Positions 1-8,213 of a DNA stretch of 64,000 nucleotides are shown in pieces (positions within the stretch are counted from its first letter, which is position 1; every line of letters starts with the position of its first letter). The position numbers were made by a program, and so were the translations under genes. The DNA is from an uncultured Desulfobacterales bacterium (GTDB taxonomy: Bacteria > Desulfobacterota > Desulfobacteria > Desulfobacterales > JAHEIW01), in NCBI GenBank assembly GCA_947259495.1, contig CAMYLV010000020.1, forward strand, positions 58,030 to 122,029. Direction: 5' to 3'. Below the pieces are notes generated by a model, which made no database searches, was not told the DNA's origin, and saw only the letters and a program-made list of their open reading frames with translations.

Positions 1-789
1 GATCGCTATCGGATACTCTTCACGCACATAAATGTAGCCGTACTCGCTGCCCATGGCATAGGCACCGATGAGCATACCTTCCACCACGGCGTGGGGGTCC
101 CCTTCTAAAATGGCGCGATCCATGAATGCGCCGGGGTCGCCTTCGTCCGCGTTGCACACCGTATATTTGGGCCGGCCTTCAGCCTGGCGCGCGAATTTCC
201 ATTTGAGGCCGGTGGGAAATCCCGCGCCGCCGCGGCCTCTCAGCTTTGCCGTCTGAACCTCATCGATCACCTTTTCGGGTGACATTTTCGATAGCGCCTT
301 GACCAGAGCCTGATAGCCGCCGGCGGCAATGTAATGTTCGATGCGGGTCGGATCGATGCGGCCGCAGTTGGCCAGAACCCGGCGTTCCTGCTTGGCGTAA
401 AAAGGGATCTGGTTGCGGTAAAATACCGGTTGAAACGTTTTGGGCTCGTGATAGGCCAGACGGTCGATGAGCTGGCTGCGTTTCAAGGTCCGAGCGACGA
501 TTTCGACGGCATCATCCGGCTCCACTTCCTGGTATTGAACCCCCATGGGCTCAATGGCAATCACCGGCGCCTTGGCACAAAAGCCGTGACAGCCGGTTGC
601 ACGGATTTCCACCTGGCGCTCAAGCCTCTGGTTTGTGATCTCATCTTTTAAGGACTCCAGCACACCGGCGGCACCGTATGCCCGGCAGCCGGTCATACAC
701 ACATGCACTTCGATGGTCCCTTCTTTTTTGCGGGACAATATCTTGCTGCGGAGCCACTCCAGCTTTCCAATGGATGAAAGCTTCTCCAT
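1..789 (-). CDS. nuoF: NuoF-like NADH-binding flavoprotein subunit, 3' end cut by the window
   Basis: Soluble NADH dehydrogenase subunit of the NuoF/HndC family, which takes hydride from NAD(P)H onto FMN and passes electrons through iron-sulfur clusters. The visible 263 residues begin with a thioredoxin-like ferredoxin domain (cysteines in VHVCMTGC and ATGCHGFC, about residues 29-75), as in HndC and FDH-associated forms but not in the complex I subunit of E. coli. The Rossmann-like part follows with [11 protein letters not shown] and [13 protein letters not shown], the NADH/FMN loop signatures. The ATG at 789 has a GGGAG about ten bases upstream. It follows nuoE by 15 bases. The C-terminal 4Fe-4S region lies outside the window, so the exact type (NuoF, HndC or FdhB-like) is open. 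Confidence 0.93.
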   Translation of the reverse strand, partial: MEKLSSIGKLEWLRSKILSRKKEGTIEVHVCMTGCRAYGAAGVLESLKDEITNQRLERQVEIRATGCHGFCAKAPVIAIEPMGVQYQEVEPDDAVEIVARTLKRSQLIDRLAYHEPKTFQPVFYRNQIPFYAKQERRVLANCGRIDPTRIEHYIAAGGYQALVKALSKMSPEKVIDEVQTAKLRGRGGAGFPTGLKWKFARQAEGRPKYTVCNADEGDPGAFMDRAILEGDPHAVVEGMLIGAYAMGSEYGYIYVREEYPIAI

Positions 790-804
790 ATAGTACTTTC
801 TCCC

Positions 805-1284
805 TTATTTTTTTTGATACTCTCCCAGAACGCTGCTGACTTTGGTCGGGGAAAGCTTGCCGAAATAATCCCGATTGATCATCATGGTGGGTGCCAGAAA
901 ACAGGCCCCGAGACAGGCAACCGTTTCGAGGGTAAATTGATAGTCGGAACTGGTTTCACCCTCTTTTAAATTCAGTTCTTTTTGCATCAAGCGCAGAACG
1001 CTGCGGCCGCCCTTGACGTGGCAGGCCGTACCGCGGCAGACCCTCAGAACATATTTGCCTTTGGGCTTCAGGGCAAACCCGGCATAAAACGTAATAACAC
1101 CTTGAACCTCTGAGGGGTACAAATTCATGGCCTCGGCAATCAGCTCAATCGATTCGGGCGGAATATATCCGGTATGTTCCTGCACTTCCTGCAACAGGGG
1201 GATGAGCCCCCATTTGACGCCTTTATGCTTTTCTATAATTTCGTGAATCCGGTCCCAATCAATCTCTGGTGGTTTCATATTCAT
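805..1284 (-). CDS. nuoE: NuoE-like [2Fe-2S] subunit
   Basis: Thioredoxin-fold [2Fe-2S] protein of the NuoE/HndA family, 159 residues, the usual length. The four ligands are visible as CRGTAC near residues 88-93 and CLGAC near residues 128-132. The N-terminal helical part carries the family pattern LIPLLQEVQEHTGYIP. It pairs with the NuoF-like protein 15 bases downstream to form an NADH-oxidising module that passes electrons to or from the FdhA/NuoG-like protein encoded upstream. There are two possible starts, ATG at 1284 and ATG at 1278; a GGGG at about eight bases fits the second slightly better. Confidence 0.95.
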   Translation of the reverse strand: MNMKPPEIDWDRIHEIIEKHKGVKWGLIPLLQEVQEHTGYIPPESIELIAEAMNLYPSEVQGVITFYAGFALKPKGKYVLRVCRGTACHVKGGRSVLRLMQKELNLKEGETSSDYQFTLETVACLGACFLAPTMMINRDYFGKLSPTKVSSVLGEYQKK

Positions 1285-1294
1285 TGCCCCGGTG

Positions 1295-1376
1295 TTTTGT
1301 ATTTGGTTTTTAGTATTTGGTGTTTATTGGATTGTGGCGGCTTACCAAACACCAAACACGAATTAACAAAATACAT
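1295..1376. repeat. Word-repeat inverted repeat (ACCAAACACC type)
   Basis: Fills the gap between the FdhA/NuoG-like gene and nuoE. The left arm repeats TATTTGG and GTATTTGGTGTTT; the right arm carries the complement AAACACCAAACACG. Thirteen bases at the core pair with one mismatch and the outer parts pair loosely. It is one of a class of intergenic hairpins in this window, each made from a different short word. Confidence 0.7.
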
Positions 1377-1379
1377 ATT

Positions 1380-4043
1380 TTAAACTTTTGTTATTTTGGC
1401 CGCACATGTTTTCCAGCCGGTCGTGTTGGGATCTGCCAGGTCGTTTAAGTCAATTAGATTCATGGCATCGTTGGCGTTGACCGCCAGCGGCACAAACAGC
1501 TGGCCGGGTTCGATACGATTGCTGCGTCCAATTTTCCGTTTGATCTCTCCCCAGCGGGTTTCTATTCGTACGGCATCGCCATCTTTTAATTTCAGTTTGT
1601 CTGCATCCGCGACGCTGATGTCAACCTCTCCTCCGTAATCAAATTCTCGAATGCGGTCAGAGGCGCTCGTTCGAGTGCCGCTGCCTAAATGGTAACGCAA
1701 AGAGCCCAATATGGCCGTAAACGGGTAGTCGCTATCAGCAGGTTCGTCAGCGGTTGAAACCACCGGTGAAAAGGATATCTTTTCCCGGGCGCCGGCGGCA
1801 CCAAAGACAGCCATCGGGCTGGATGTTTTCACCCAGCCGGGCCCACGACCATTCATGTCAGCGTAGGCGGGCACCAGATGTCGAATCTCTTCTCGGATTT
1901 TTTCCACCGTTCCGTAAGCCTCAGCAGCCCCCAGCCGTTTGGCCAGCAGATCTAAAATCTCCCAGTCGGGTTTTGCCTTACCGGGCGGGGACACCACCGG
2001 TGAAAAGCCCTGGATTCGGCCTTCCAGATTTGTAAAGGAGCCGCTTTTTTCGCTCGCAGCGGCACCCGGTAAAACCACATCTGCGAGCTTGACGATCTCA
2101 CTGTCCAGAATATCCTGTACGACGAAGAAATCCAGATTTGCCAGCGCAGCTTTCACGCGTTGCGGTTGCGGTAAAGAGCGCAACGGATTTTCACCCATGA
2201 TATACAGGGCCTTGATCTGGCCACTTTCGGCCGCCTTGATAACGCGGCCCAGATTGAGACCCGGATCCGGGGAAATTTTTACCCCCCAGTTCTTTTCCCA
2301 TGTTTTTCTGGCGCTATCTTCAGCCAGTGGCATTCGTCCGGGGAGCAGGTTCGGCACCGTGCCCATATCCATGGCGCCGCTCTGGTTGTTTTCTCTGGCA
2401 AGAATATAAATACCGGCGCCTTCTGCGCCCAGGCTTCCGGTCATCAAAGACAGATTGAGAATCGCTCCCAGGGTATGCGTGCCGTAGCGCTGCTGTAAAA
2501 TGCCATGACCGATGACAAAGGCGAGCCGTTTTTCTTCTAAAAGCGCGGTCGTCGCATTCAGATCTTTCATCTCCAGCCCGGTCATGCGGCAGACCTTATC
2601 CACATCGAGCGAAGACAAAGCGTAGGTAAAGAGACTGAATCCTTCAGCGTAGTGATCGATAAATTCAGAGTCGTAGGCATTTGTTTCGTGCAGCAAAGCG
2701 GCCAGGGCATTGATCAGTTCCAGATCCGTCTGGGGTTTGACCGGAAGCCACAGCGATGCAAAACTGACCAGTTCCGTCTTGCGCGGATCGACCACAATCA
2801 GCGGCACGCCATTTTTAGCAATGCGCTTCAAGTAGTAGCTGACTACCGGAAGAGAATGGTTGGGATCGGCCCCCAGGACCACAATCACATCTGCCTTTTC
2901 CAGATCGCTGACTGGACTTGGACGACATCCGCCGCCGGTTTTTTGATCTAATATGGTCGACAGGAATTGTCCGGAAACGTATCCGCCATTATCGACGTTG
3001 TTTGTGCCGATCAGCACCCGGGCAATTTTTTGAAACAGATAATTTTCTTCATTGCTGCACTTTGAAGAACCCACAAAGGCGATACTCTGCGGGCCGCTTT
3101 CATCCCTAATATGACGCAACCGTTCGGCCACCTGGTCCAGGGCCTCGTCCCATGCAACCGGCGTCATCTGGAGGGTTTCACCTTCTCCCTTTTTGGGCAT
3201 CATCGGCGCGATGATGCGCCGGCGCGAATTCAGAAAATCATGGGCAAAATGGCCGCGTACGCACAGGGTGGCTTTGTTGACGCTTTCGGTCAAATGCGCC
3301 GGATTAACGTCGATGACCTTGTTGGCCGATTGCCCCATGGCCAGGCTGCAGCCGACACCGCAAAACCCGCAGATCGAAAATGATTCTTCCGCCGGACTGC
3401 CGACGTATCGGCTGTTTTTTGCAGACAGCGCGCCGGTCGGACACAAGGAAACGCAGGTACCGCAAAAAGTGCAATTTGATTGCTCAAGTCCCTGTTCGTG
3501 AACCGTTGCCGGCCGGGACGCAAAGCCTCTCGAATTATAATCGATCGCACCGACGGCAACCAGTTCATGATCTGCCCGGATGCATTTGCCGCACAGGATG
3601 CATTTACTCAGATCTCGAATTATAAACGGGTTGGCCTGTTCCAGCGGTTTATAATTGGGCATTGCATACAGATTCGTCTCACCAATGCCCATTTGTGCCG
3701 CGACCCAGCGCAGCTGACAGCGGTTGCCTTTACTGCAAACAATGCAGGATTCCGGATGTTCGGCGATCATCAAACGGACGATATTGCGGCGATGGCTGAT
3801 GATGCGCGGCGTGTCGGTCTGAATAGTCATATCCGGCGCAACCGGGGTGACACATGAAGCCATCAGACGGCCACTTTGTTCATCTTCCACCAGGCAAAGC
3901 CGACAGGCGCCAAAGGGTTTCAGGTCCGGATGGTAGCACAGGTGCGGAATTTTTATGTCATTTTGGGTCGCAGCTTGCAGTATCGAAGTCCCGGGGGGAC
4001 AGCTAATCCTTTTGTTGTCGATGGTTAAGACAATTTTGTCCAA
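1380..4043 (-). CDS. FdhA/NuoG-like molybdopterin oxidoreductase lacking the formate-dehydrogenase catalytic residues
   Basis: An 887-residue multi-cluster oxidoreductase. In order: N-terminal [2Fe-2S] domain (HLCYHP, GACRLC; residues 1-80), NuoG-type His-Cys [4Fe-4S] segment (HPESCIVCSKGNRC), a two-cluster ferredoxin domain (about 145-215), a 4Fe-4S site (CGFCGVGC ... TLCVRG) and the molybdopterin domain to the end. The fold matches NAD-dependent formate dehydrogenase alpha, but key positions differ. Where E. coli FdhF has ARVUHGPS this protein reads GYVSGQFL, so Sec/Cys becomes Ser357 and His becomes Gly358; the lysine after the fourth cluster Cys is Arg263. The first ferredoxin motif is CILCGKCIRAD, with Asp158 in place of the fourth Cys. 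The start is TTG at 4043 with GGAG eight bases upstream. It probably forms a complex with NuoE and NuoF; substrate unknown. Confidence 0.9.
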   Translation of the reverse strand: MDKIVLTIDNKRISCPPGTSILQAATQNDIKIPHLCYHPDLKPFGACRLCLVEDEQSGRLMASCVTPVAPDMTIQTDTPRIISHRRNIVRLMIAEHPESCIVCSKGNRCQLRWVAAQMGIGETNLYAMPNYKPLEQANPFIIRDLSKCILCGKCIRADHELVAVGAIDYNSRGFASRPATVHEQGLEQSNCTFCGTCVSLCPTGALSAKNSRYVGSPAEESFSICGFCGVGCSLAMGQSANKVIDVNPAHLTESVNKATLCVRGHFAHDFLNSRRRIIAPMMPKKGEGETLQMTPVAWDEALDQVAERLRHIRDESGPQSIAFVGSSKCSNEENYLFQKIARVLIGTNNVDNGGYVSGQFLSTILDQKTGGGCRPSPVSDLEKADVIVVLGADPNHSLPVVSYYLKRIAKNGVPLIVVDPRKTELVSFASLWLPVKPQTDLELINALAALLHETNAYDSEFIDHYAEGFSLFTYALSSLDVDKVCRMTGLEMKDLNATTALLEEKRLAFVIGHGILQQRYGTHTLGAILNLSLMTGSLGAEGAGIYILARENNQSGAMDMGTVPNLLPGRMPLAEDSARKTWEKNWGVKISPDPGLNLGRVIKAAESGQIKALYIMGENPLRSLPQPQRVKAALANLDFFVVQDILDSEIVKLADVVLPGAAASEKSGSFTNLEGRIQGFSPVVSPPGKAKPDWEILDLLAKRLGAAEAYGTVEKIREEIRHLVPAYADMNGRGPGWVKTSSPMAVFGAAGAREKISFSPVVSTADEPADSDYPFTAILGSLRYHLGSGTRTSASDRIREFDYGGEVDISVADADKLKLKDGDAVRIETRWGEIKRKIGRSNRIEPGQLFVPLAVNANDAMNLIDLNDLADPNTTGWKTCAAKITKV

Positions 4044-4085
4044 GCGGCTGACTCCTTTTTTGGGAAGGTTGGCCGGTGGGCCCGC

Positions 4086-4164
4086 TAACCCGTTTGCCGG
4101 TTGGCCGGCAAAAGAAATGAAATCGCGGACAACGGGCTCAACGGGACAACCGGTAAACGGGTAA
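4086..4164. repeat. Intergenic inverted repeat (AACCGGTAAACGG type)
   Basis: Between metF and the FdhA/NuoG-like gene. The arm at 4086-4106 (TAACCCGTTTGCCGG...) is complementary to 4144-4164 at about 18 of 21 positions. The neighbouring bases repeat the words TTGGCCGG and AACGGG. It belongs to the word-repeat hairpin class, and may attenuate or punctuate transcription between the two genes. Confidence 0.7.
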
Positions 4165-4166
4165 AC

Positions 4167-5042
4167 CTATTTTAATTTAGCGGCATCCAGATAATTTTTT
4201 AGCTTTTCTTCACCACCGATTGTAATAATGTGGACTCCCTGACAGAGATCTTTCAGGCCGGTGACAATATCAGCAAATATTTCAGTGCTGGCTTTTAGTT
4301 TATCCGGTGCCCGGGCCAATTTTTGGATGATCCATTCCGGCACCAGGCCGGATTTTAAATGCCGGTTGAGAAAGCGGCCCATGCCGGCTGTTCGCAGGAT
4401 CATGACCTCGGCGATGACCGGTATGTTAAATGTATCTACCCGATGTAAAAATTTGGCGAATTGATCTACGTCAAAAACCGGCGTTGTCAGAAAATATCCG
4501 GTGCCGAGTTTGGTCATTTCCTCCATTTCCTTCATTTCCAGATCGGGCACATTTTTGCCCCAGGCCGACTCCACGCCCGAGCCCACCAGAAAATCAGCTT
4601 TGGATTTGAGGGTATCGCCTTCGACGGTTTGCCCTTCTTTAATATGCTGCAGCACCGATTGCAGTTTGCCGGCATCAACATGAAAAAACATCATTTCCTG
4701 CAAACTGTCGCCGGTAATGCGGTAATCTTCGGTAAACACCAGCAGGTTGTCAATCCCGGCCTCATGGGCTTCAATCAAATCCTTTTGCAGCTGGATTCGA
4801 TTTTTATCCCGTGTGGTGGTTTGATAAATCGGTTCGAATTGATTCTGATCTAAAAGTTGGCAGGTATTGATGGTATCTCCGACGACACCCTCAAATTCGA
4901 CTTCGGACAATGAAACGCCATCAACCCGCCCGCGCACTTTGGAAAGGCTGCGAACCAGATCTTCCGGCTCCTGATCAATGGGCGCCTGGATTTCCGAGGT
5001 CACAACAAACTGTTTTTTTTTCAAGGCTTCCTTTAGTTTCAT
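4167..5042 (-). CDS. metF: Methylenetetrahydrofolate reductase, MetF family
   Basis: TIM-barrel flavoprotein (291 residues, usual for bacterial MetF) that reduces methylene-THF to methyl-THF, or runs the reverse step when C1 units are oxidised in the Wood-Ljungdahl pathway. Recognisable parts are the N-terminal VVTSEIQAP strand, DGVSLSEVE, the TTTRDKNRIQLQ stretch with the conserved R-D, the ILRTAGMGRFLN segment, and a C-terminal GVHIITIGGEE. The ATG at 5042 follows AAGGAGG by five bases. Acetogen-type enzymes usually come with a zinc protein MetV; none is seen beside it. The next gene downstream is the FdhA/NuoG-like subunit and then nuoEF, which suggests, as inference, electron exchange between methylene-THF and NADH. 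Confidence 0.88.
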   Translation of the reverse strand: MKLKEALKKKQFVVTSEIQAPIDQEPEDLVRSLSKVRGRVDGVSLSEVEFEGVVGDTINTCQLLDQNQFEPIYQTTTRDKNRIQLQKDLIEAHEAGIDNLLVFTEDYRITGDSLQEMMFFHVDAGKLQSVLQHIKEGQTVEGDTLKSKADFLVGSGVESAWGKNVPDLEMKEMEEMTKLGTGYFLTTPVFDVDQFAKFLHRVDTFNIPVIAEVMILRTAGMGRFLNRHLKSGLVPEWIIQKLARAPDKLKASTEIFADIVTGLKDLCQGVHIITIGGEEKLKNYLDAAKLK

Positions 5043-5091
5043 GGTGCCTCCTTGGCTGGCTGTGCGAATCGTCGCCGATGCGTTTGTCTGG

Positions 5092-5664
5092 TTAACGCAG
5101 CTCTAACAAACGGGCCACTTCTTCTTTTAGCTGGGGCAGCGGAAACGGTTTGGAGAAACAGGCATCCGCACCGTACTGCTTCATTTTTTTAAACTTGCCT
5201 TCGTCCAGATAAGCGGACAGTACGATTATCTTTGTGTTGGCCGTATCCGGATTTTTCTTAATTTTTTTGCAGACTTCATAGCCTTTGATATCCGGCATCA
5301 TGATGTCCAGAATCAGAAGATGGGGGGCAAAATGATTGATTTGCAGCCCGGCTTCAAATCCGTCTGAAGCTGAAATGACCTCATAATCAAATTCATCCTC
5401 TTCCAGTGCCTGTACGATGGTTTCAACGATAATGGGATCATCGTCGACCACCAGGATTTTTCTTTTGAGGCTGTCCGCTTCCTGTGCCGGAATCGGAATG
5501 CCCTGCTTTTTCATGAAAAATTCCAGATCCGAGCGGTTGATACGGCGGTGTCCGCCCACGGTTTTATATGCTTTGATATGACCGGACTCGATCCAGTTGA
5601 TAATGGTCTTGGCCGACACACTGCAAAGTTGACTGGCCTTGAAAACGGTCAATACGTCTTCCAT
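5092..5664 (-). CDS. Response regulator with N-terminal excisionase/MerR-like HTH and C-terminal receiver
   Basis: A 190-residue regulator with its domains in an unusual order. Residues 6-55 form an excisionase/MerR-type winged helix (FKASQLCSVSAKTIINWIE, then GGHRRINRSDLEFFM). Residues about 68-188 form a CheY-like receiver with the acidic pair VDDD, phospho-acceptor Asp120 in LLILDIMMPD, the S/T in VLSAY and Lys in FSKPFP. AAGGAG lies eight bases before the ATG. A promoter-like sequence lies at 5705-5734. The histidine kinase immediately upstream is the likely partner, and metF follows 49 bases downstream, so it may regulate the C1/NADH genes. Confidence 0.92.
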   Translation of the reverse strand: MEDVLTVFKASQLCSVSAKTIINWIESGHIKAYKTVGGHRRINRSDLEFFMKKQGIPIPAQEADSLKRKILVVDDDPIIVETIVQALEEDEFDYEVISASDGFEAGLQINHFAPHLLILDIMMPDIKGYEVCKKIKKNPDTANTKIIVLSAYLDEGKFKKMKQYGADACFSKPFPLPQLKEEVARLLELR

Positions 5665-5704
5665 CGGAACGCTCCTTTCATTTATTTCAGTTATTATAGT
5701 TTTT

Positions 5705-5734
5705 TCTATAAATAAAGTTTTTACGCTCTGTCAA
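5705..5734 (-). promoter_or_regulatory. Sigma-70-like promoter of the HTH-receiver gene
   Basis: On the minus strand TTGACA (5734-5729) is followed after 18 bases by TATAGA (5710-5705), about 40 bases before the start codon. The surrounding 208-base gap is very AT-rich. It would let the regulator, metF and the oxidoreductase genes be transcribed independently of the kinase gene. Confidence 0.55.
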
Positions 5735-5872
5735 GCATTTTTTTTAATTTATCTTTATTTTTGATAAATAATCGAAAAAATTGGTATAACAAATTGAATA
5801 AAGTTCGATTGAAATTTTAGTTATTACAGAATTTATAGAATTATAAGACGATACAAGAATTAATAGGCGAGA

Positions 5873-7720
5873 TTATGAGGAATGGATTTCCTGTTTTCCA
5901 GCGGTTTCCTGCAGGATTGGAAAGGTGATCGCAAAGGTGGTTCCTGCGCCCACCCGGCTCTGGACCTGAATATCGCCGCCATGATCTTCTATAAAGCCAT
6001 AGCAAACCGATAATCCGAGACCGACGCCCTTTACGCTGTCTTTGGTGGTGAAAAAGCTGTCAAAGATCTTTTTGAGGTGCTCTTCTTTGATACCCATACC
6101 GGTATCGGCTATTTTAATTTCAATATTTTCATGGTCTGCTGCGGTCGTCACACTCAGGGTGCCGCCATTGGGCATGGCGTCCCGGGCGTTGGCCACCAAA
6201 TTCAAAAAAACCTGCCGCAGCTGATTTTTTGAAGCCCTGATTTCCGGCAGCGTCCGTGCAAATTCGGTTTTGATTTTGATGTCATTTTCATGCAATTGTT
6301 TTTCGTGCAGGAGCAGGATTTCATCAATCACGGTGTTGACATCGACAGCCTGTTTTTCCTCCTGGTCCGGTTTGGAAAATGATAGCATTTTGCGCAACAG
6401 ATCGCTCAGCCGAACGGTTTCAGACAAGGCCATTTCCAGAACTTTGCGACGTTTGCTCTGGGGGGAAATCTCGGTTTTCAGCAGTTCAAGGGTGTTCATG
6501 ATGCCATACAGCGGATTATTTAACTCATGCGCTATCTGGGAAGTCAGGCGCCCCATGGCCGCCAGTTTTTCGGACTGCAGGAGTTGCTCCTGGATTTGAC
6601 GCAGCGCACGTTCCATTTCGAGGCGTTCTTTCAAATCGACAAATGAGCCCACCGTTGCGATTTCTTTGCCGCTGGCGTCGTATATAATGGCGGCTGAAAG
6701 ATTGCCTTCAATGACCGCTCCATCCTGGCGCATATACACTATGGGGTAGACGTTCAATCGCCCGACACCGCCGTGTTTCGGGCTCCTGAGCATCTGCATC
6801 ACCTTGCGAGCCATCTCGTCGGGATAAATTTTCTGGATATTCATTTTACCAATGACATCGGTCGCCTTATATCCGATGGTTTCCTCGGCCGCGCGGTTCC
6901 AGATCAGAATATTGCCTTTCATATCGGTTGCGGTGATGGCATTGGGTGAGCTTTGAATGATTTTATTGATAAAATCATGGGCCTCTTTGAGCTGACGCTC
7001 CATCAGTTTTCTCTGGGTCATATCGATATTGAGTCCTTCGTAACCGATAATATTTCCCTGCTGGTCATAGCGAACATGGCCGGTGAGCAGGACCGGCACC
7101 GTACCGCCGTCTTTGCGTCTAAATTCGACCTCCCAATCAATTACGCGGCCGTGGCGCTCGATCATTTTTTTGAATTTTTGGCGCTCTTCCGGCTTTACGT
7201 AGAGGTCATTGGCGATATCGATATTTAAAAATTCATCTTTATCATCATACCCGAGCATGTCTAAAAGCGCATGGTTGGCGTTTAAAAATTTGCCTTCCTT
7301 GCTGCTGATGAACACACCGCAGGCCACATGTTCAAATAAGTTGGTAAAATCAGCTTCGGAGGCCCGCAGCTTTTCTTCGCGCTTTTTTCTTTCGGAAATG
7401 TCCCGGTAAATACTGAGTTTAAAAACGGTGCCGTCGTCATTTTCAAAAGGGATTTCGGTCATAAAATATGTTTTGTTAACCAGAGGGACATATACTTCGC
7501 GGCTGATTTTTTGGCCTTTAAAGATCTCATCTGAACGGCACCACGAACACTTTTCATCTGACTGATTGACCACACGGTAGCATTTATCACCGATACCGTC
7601 GCCAAATTGCGCAATCATGGCACTGTTCATATATTCGACGACCAGATCCTGGTTCATCACATATATGCCGTCATCAAACGCTTCCAATATCGCCGTCGAC
7701 ATTTTAATGCTTTTATCCAT
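5873..7720 (-). CDS. Cytoplasmic multi-PAS sensor histidine kinase
   Basis: A 615-residue kinase with no membrane segment. Three PAS domains (about residues 5-110, 120-240 and 245-370) precede a HisKA helix with the phospho-accepting His398 in SQIAHELNNPL and a HATPase domain with N-box NLVANARDAM, G1 IADTGMGI and G2 GVGLGLSVC. The first PAS domain carries a Cys-rich loop (DKCYRVVNQ then KCSWC), which could sense redox state or bind metal; this is inference. The ATG at 7720 has GAGG eight bases upstream. The HTH-receiver gene follows after an AT-rich gap with its own promoter. Signal unknown. Confidence 0.94.
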   Translation of the reverse strand: MDKSIKMSTAILEAFDDGIYVMNQDLVVEYMNSAMIAQFGDGIGDKCYRVVNQSDEKCSWCRSDEIFKGQKISREVYVPLVNKTYFMTEIPFENDDGTVFKLSIYRDISERKKREEKLRASEADFTNLFEHVACGVFISSKEGKFLNANHALLDMLGYDDKDEFLNIDIANDLYVKPEERQKFKKMIERHGRVIDWEVEFRRKDGGTVPVLLTGHVRYDQQGNIIGYEGLNIDMTQRKLMERQLKEAHDFINKIIQSSPNAITATDMKGNILIWNRAAEETIGYKATDVIGKMNIQKIYPDEMARKVMQMLRSPKHGGVGRLNVYPIVYMRQDGAVIEGNLSAAIIYDASGKEIATVGSFVDLKERLEMERALRQIQEQLLQSEKLAAMGRLTSQIAHELNNPLYGIMNTLELLKTEISPQSKRRKVLEMALSETVRLSDLLRKMLSFSKPDQEEKQAVDVNTVIDEILLLHEKQLHENDIKIKTEFARTLPEIRASKNQLRQVFLNLVANARDAMPNGGTLSVTTAADHENIEIKIADTGMGIKEEHLKKIFDSFFTTKDSVKGVGLGLSVCYGFIEDHGGDIQVQSRVGAGTTFAITFPILQETAGKQEIHSS

Positions 7721-7923
7721 GCGTCCAACCTCATGCTAAATTAATGTTTTTTAATTTACCATAAACGTTCAAATCCGGCTTGTCGAGATGAAAGTGAAAC
7801 GGGCGTGTCGTGCTGCACACCTTTAAGGCGGTCGAATGCTCGGTATTCAGTTTGGTTGACGCCATTTGATTTGTACCTATTTTATAATATAATCATTAGA
7901 CTTGTGTCTGGCCGCGATCCCTA

Positions 7924-8152
7924 TATAGTGGTTGTCAAAAAATCGTTCCGTTTTTCCAACGATTTTTTCTACAACCACTTATACCCCAATTCCGCAATGG
8001 GGTGTTTTTAACCGGGTCCTTTGCACCCGGTTATACCCGCACCGATTAAGGCACTGCCGTGCCTTTGGTTTTTCCGCTGATGGCGGAAAAATCCACGCCA
8101 CCCGCACTGCGGGTGGTCGGTAATTCGGAACATTATTATGAAAAGCGGTATT
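7924..8152 (+). repeat. Expanded copy of the MITE-like palindromic element, six consecutive hairpins
   Basis: The left end (TATAGTGGTTGTCA) and right end (TTCGGAACATTATTATG ... GCGGTATT) match the ~103-bp element found elsewhere, but about 125 extra bases lie between them. They form successive stem-loops: 7929-7977, 7983-8003 (ACCCCA/TGGGGT), 8011-8031 (ACCGGGT/ACCCGGT), 8048-8065 (AAGGCAC/GTGCCTT), 8069-8091 (TTTTTCCGC/GCGGAAAAA) and 8098-8116 (CCACCCGC/GCGGGTGG). It lies between the divergent kinase and ferritin-like genes. The remaining stretch 7721-7923 holds nothing recognisable. Confidence 0.85.
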
Positions 8153-8200
8153 AAAGACGCGGCAGGGGACTATAATACCAATAATTATGATGGTTAAATG

Positions 8201-8213
8201 AGGAGGCATGGTT
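8201..8213 (+). promoter_or_regulatory. Shine-Dalgarno site that decides the ferritin-like start
   Basis: AGGAGG at 8201-8206 is one base from an ATG at 8208 but seven bases from the ATG at 8214, so initiation at 8214 is favoured. Confidence 0.8.

Noticed and set aside
1380..4043. Annotation as a formate dehydrogenase alpha subunit
   Set aside because: The fold fits, but the Sec/Cys-His pair and the conserved Lys are replaced, so only a molybdopterin oxidoreductase is claimed.
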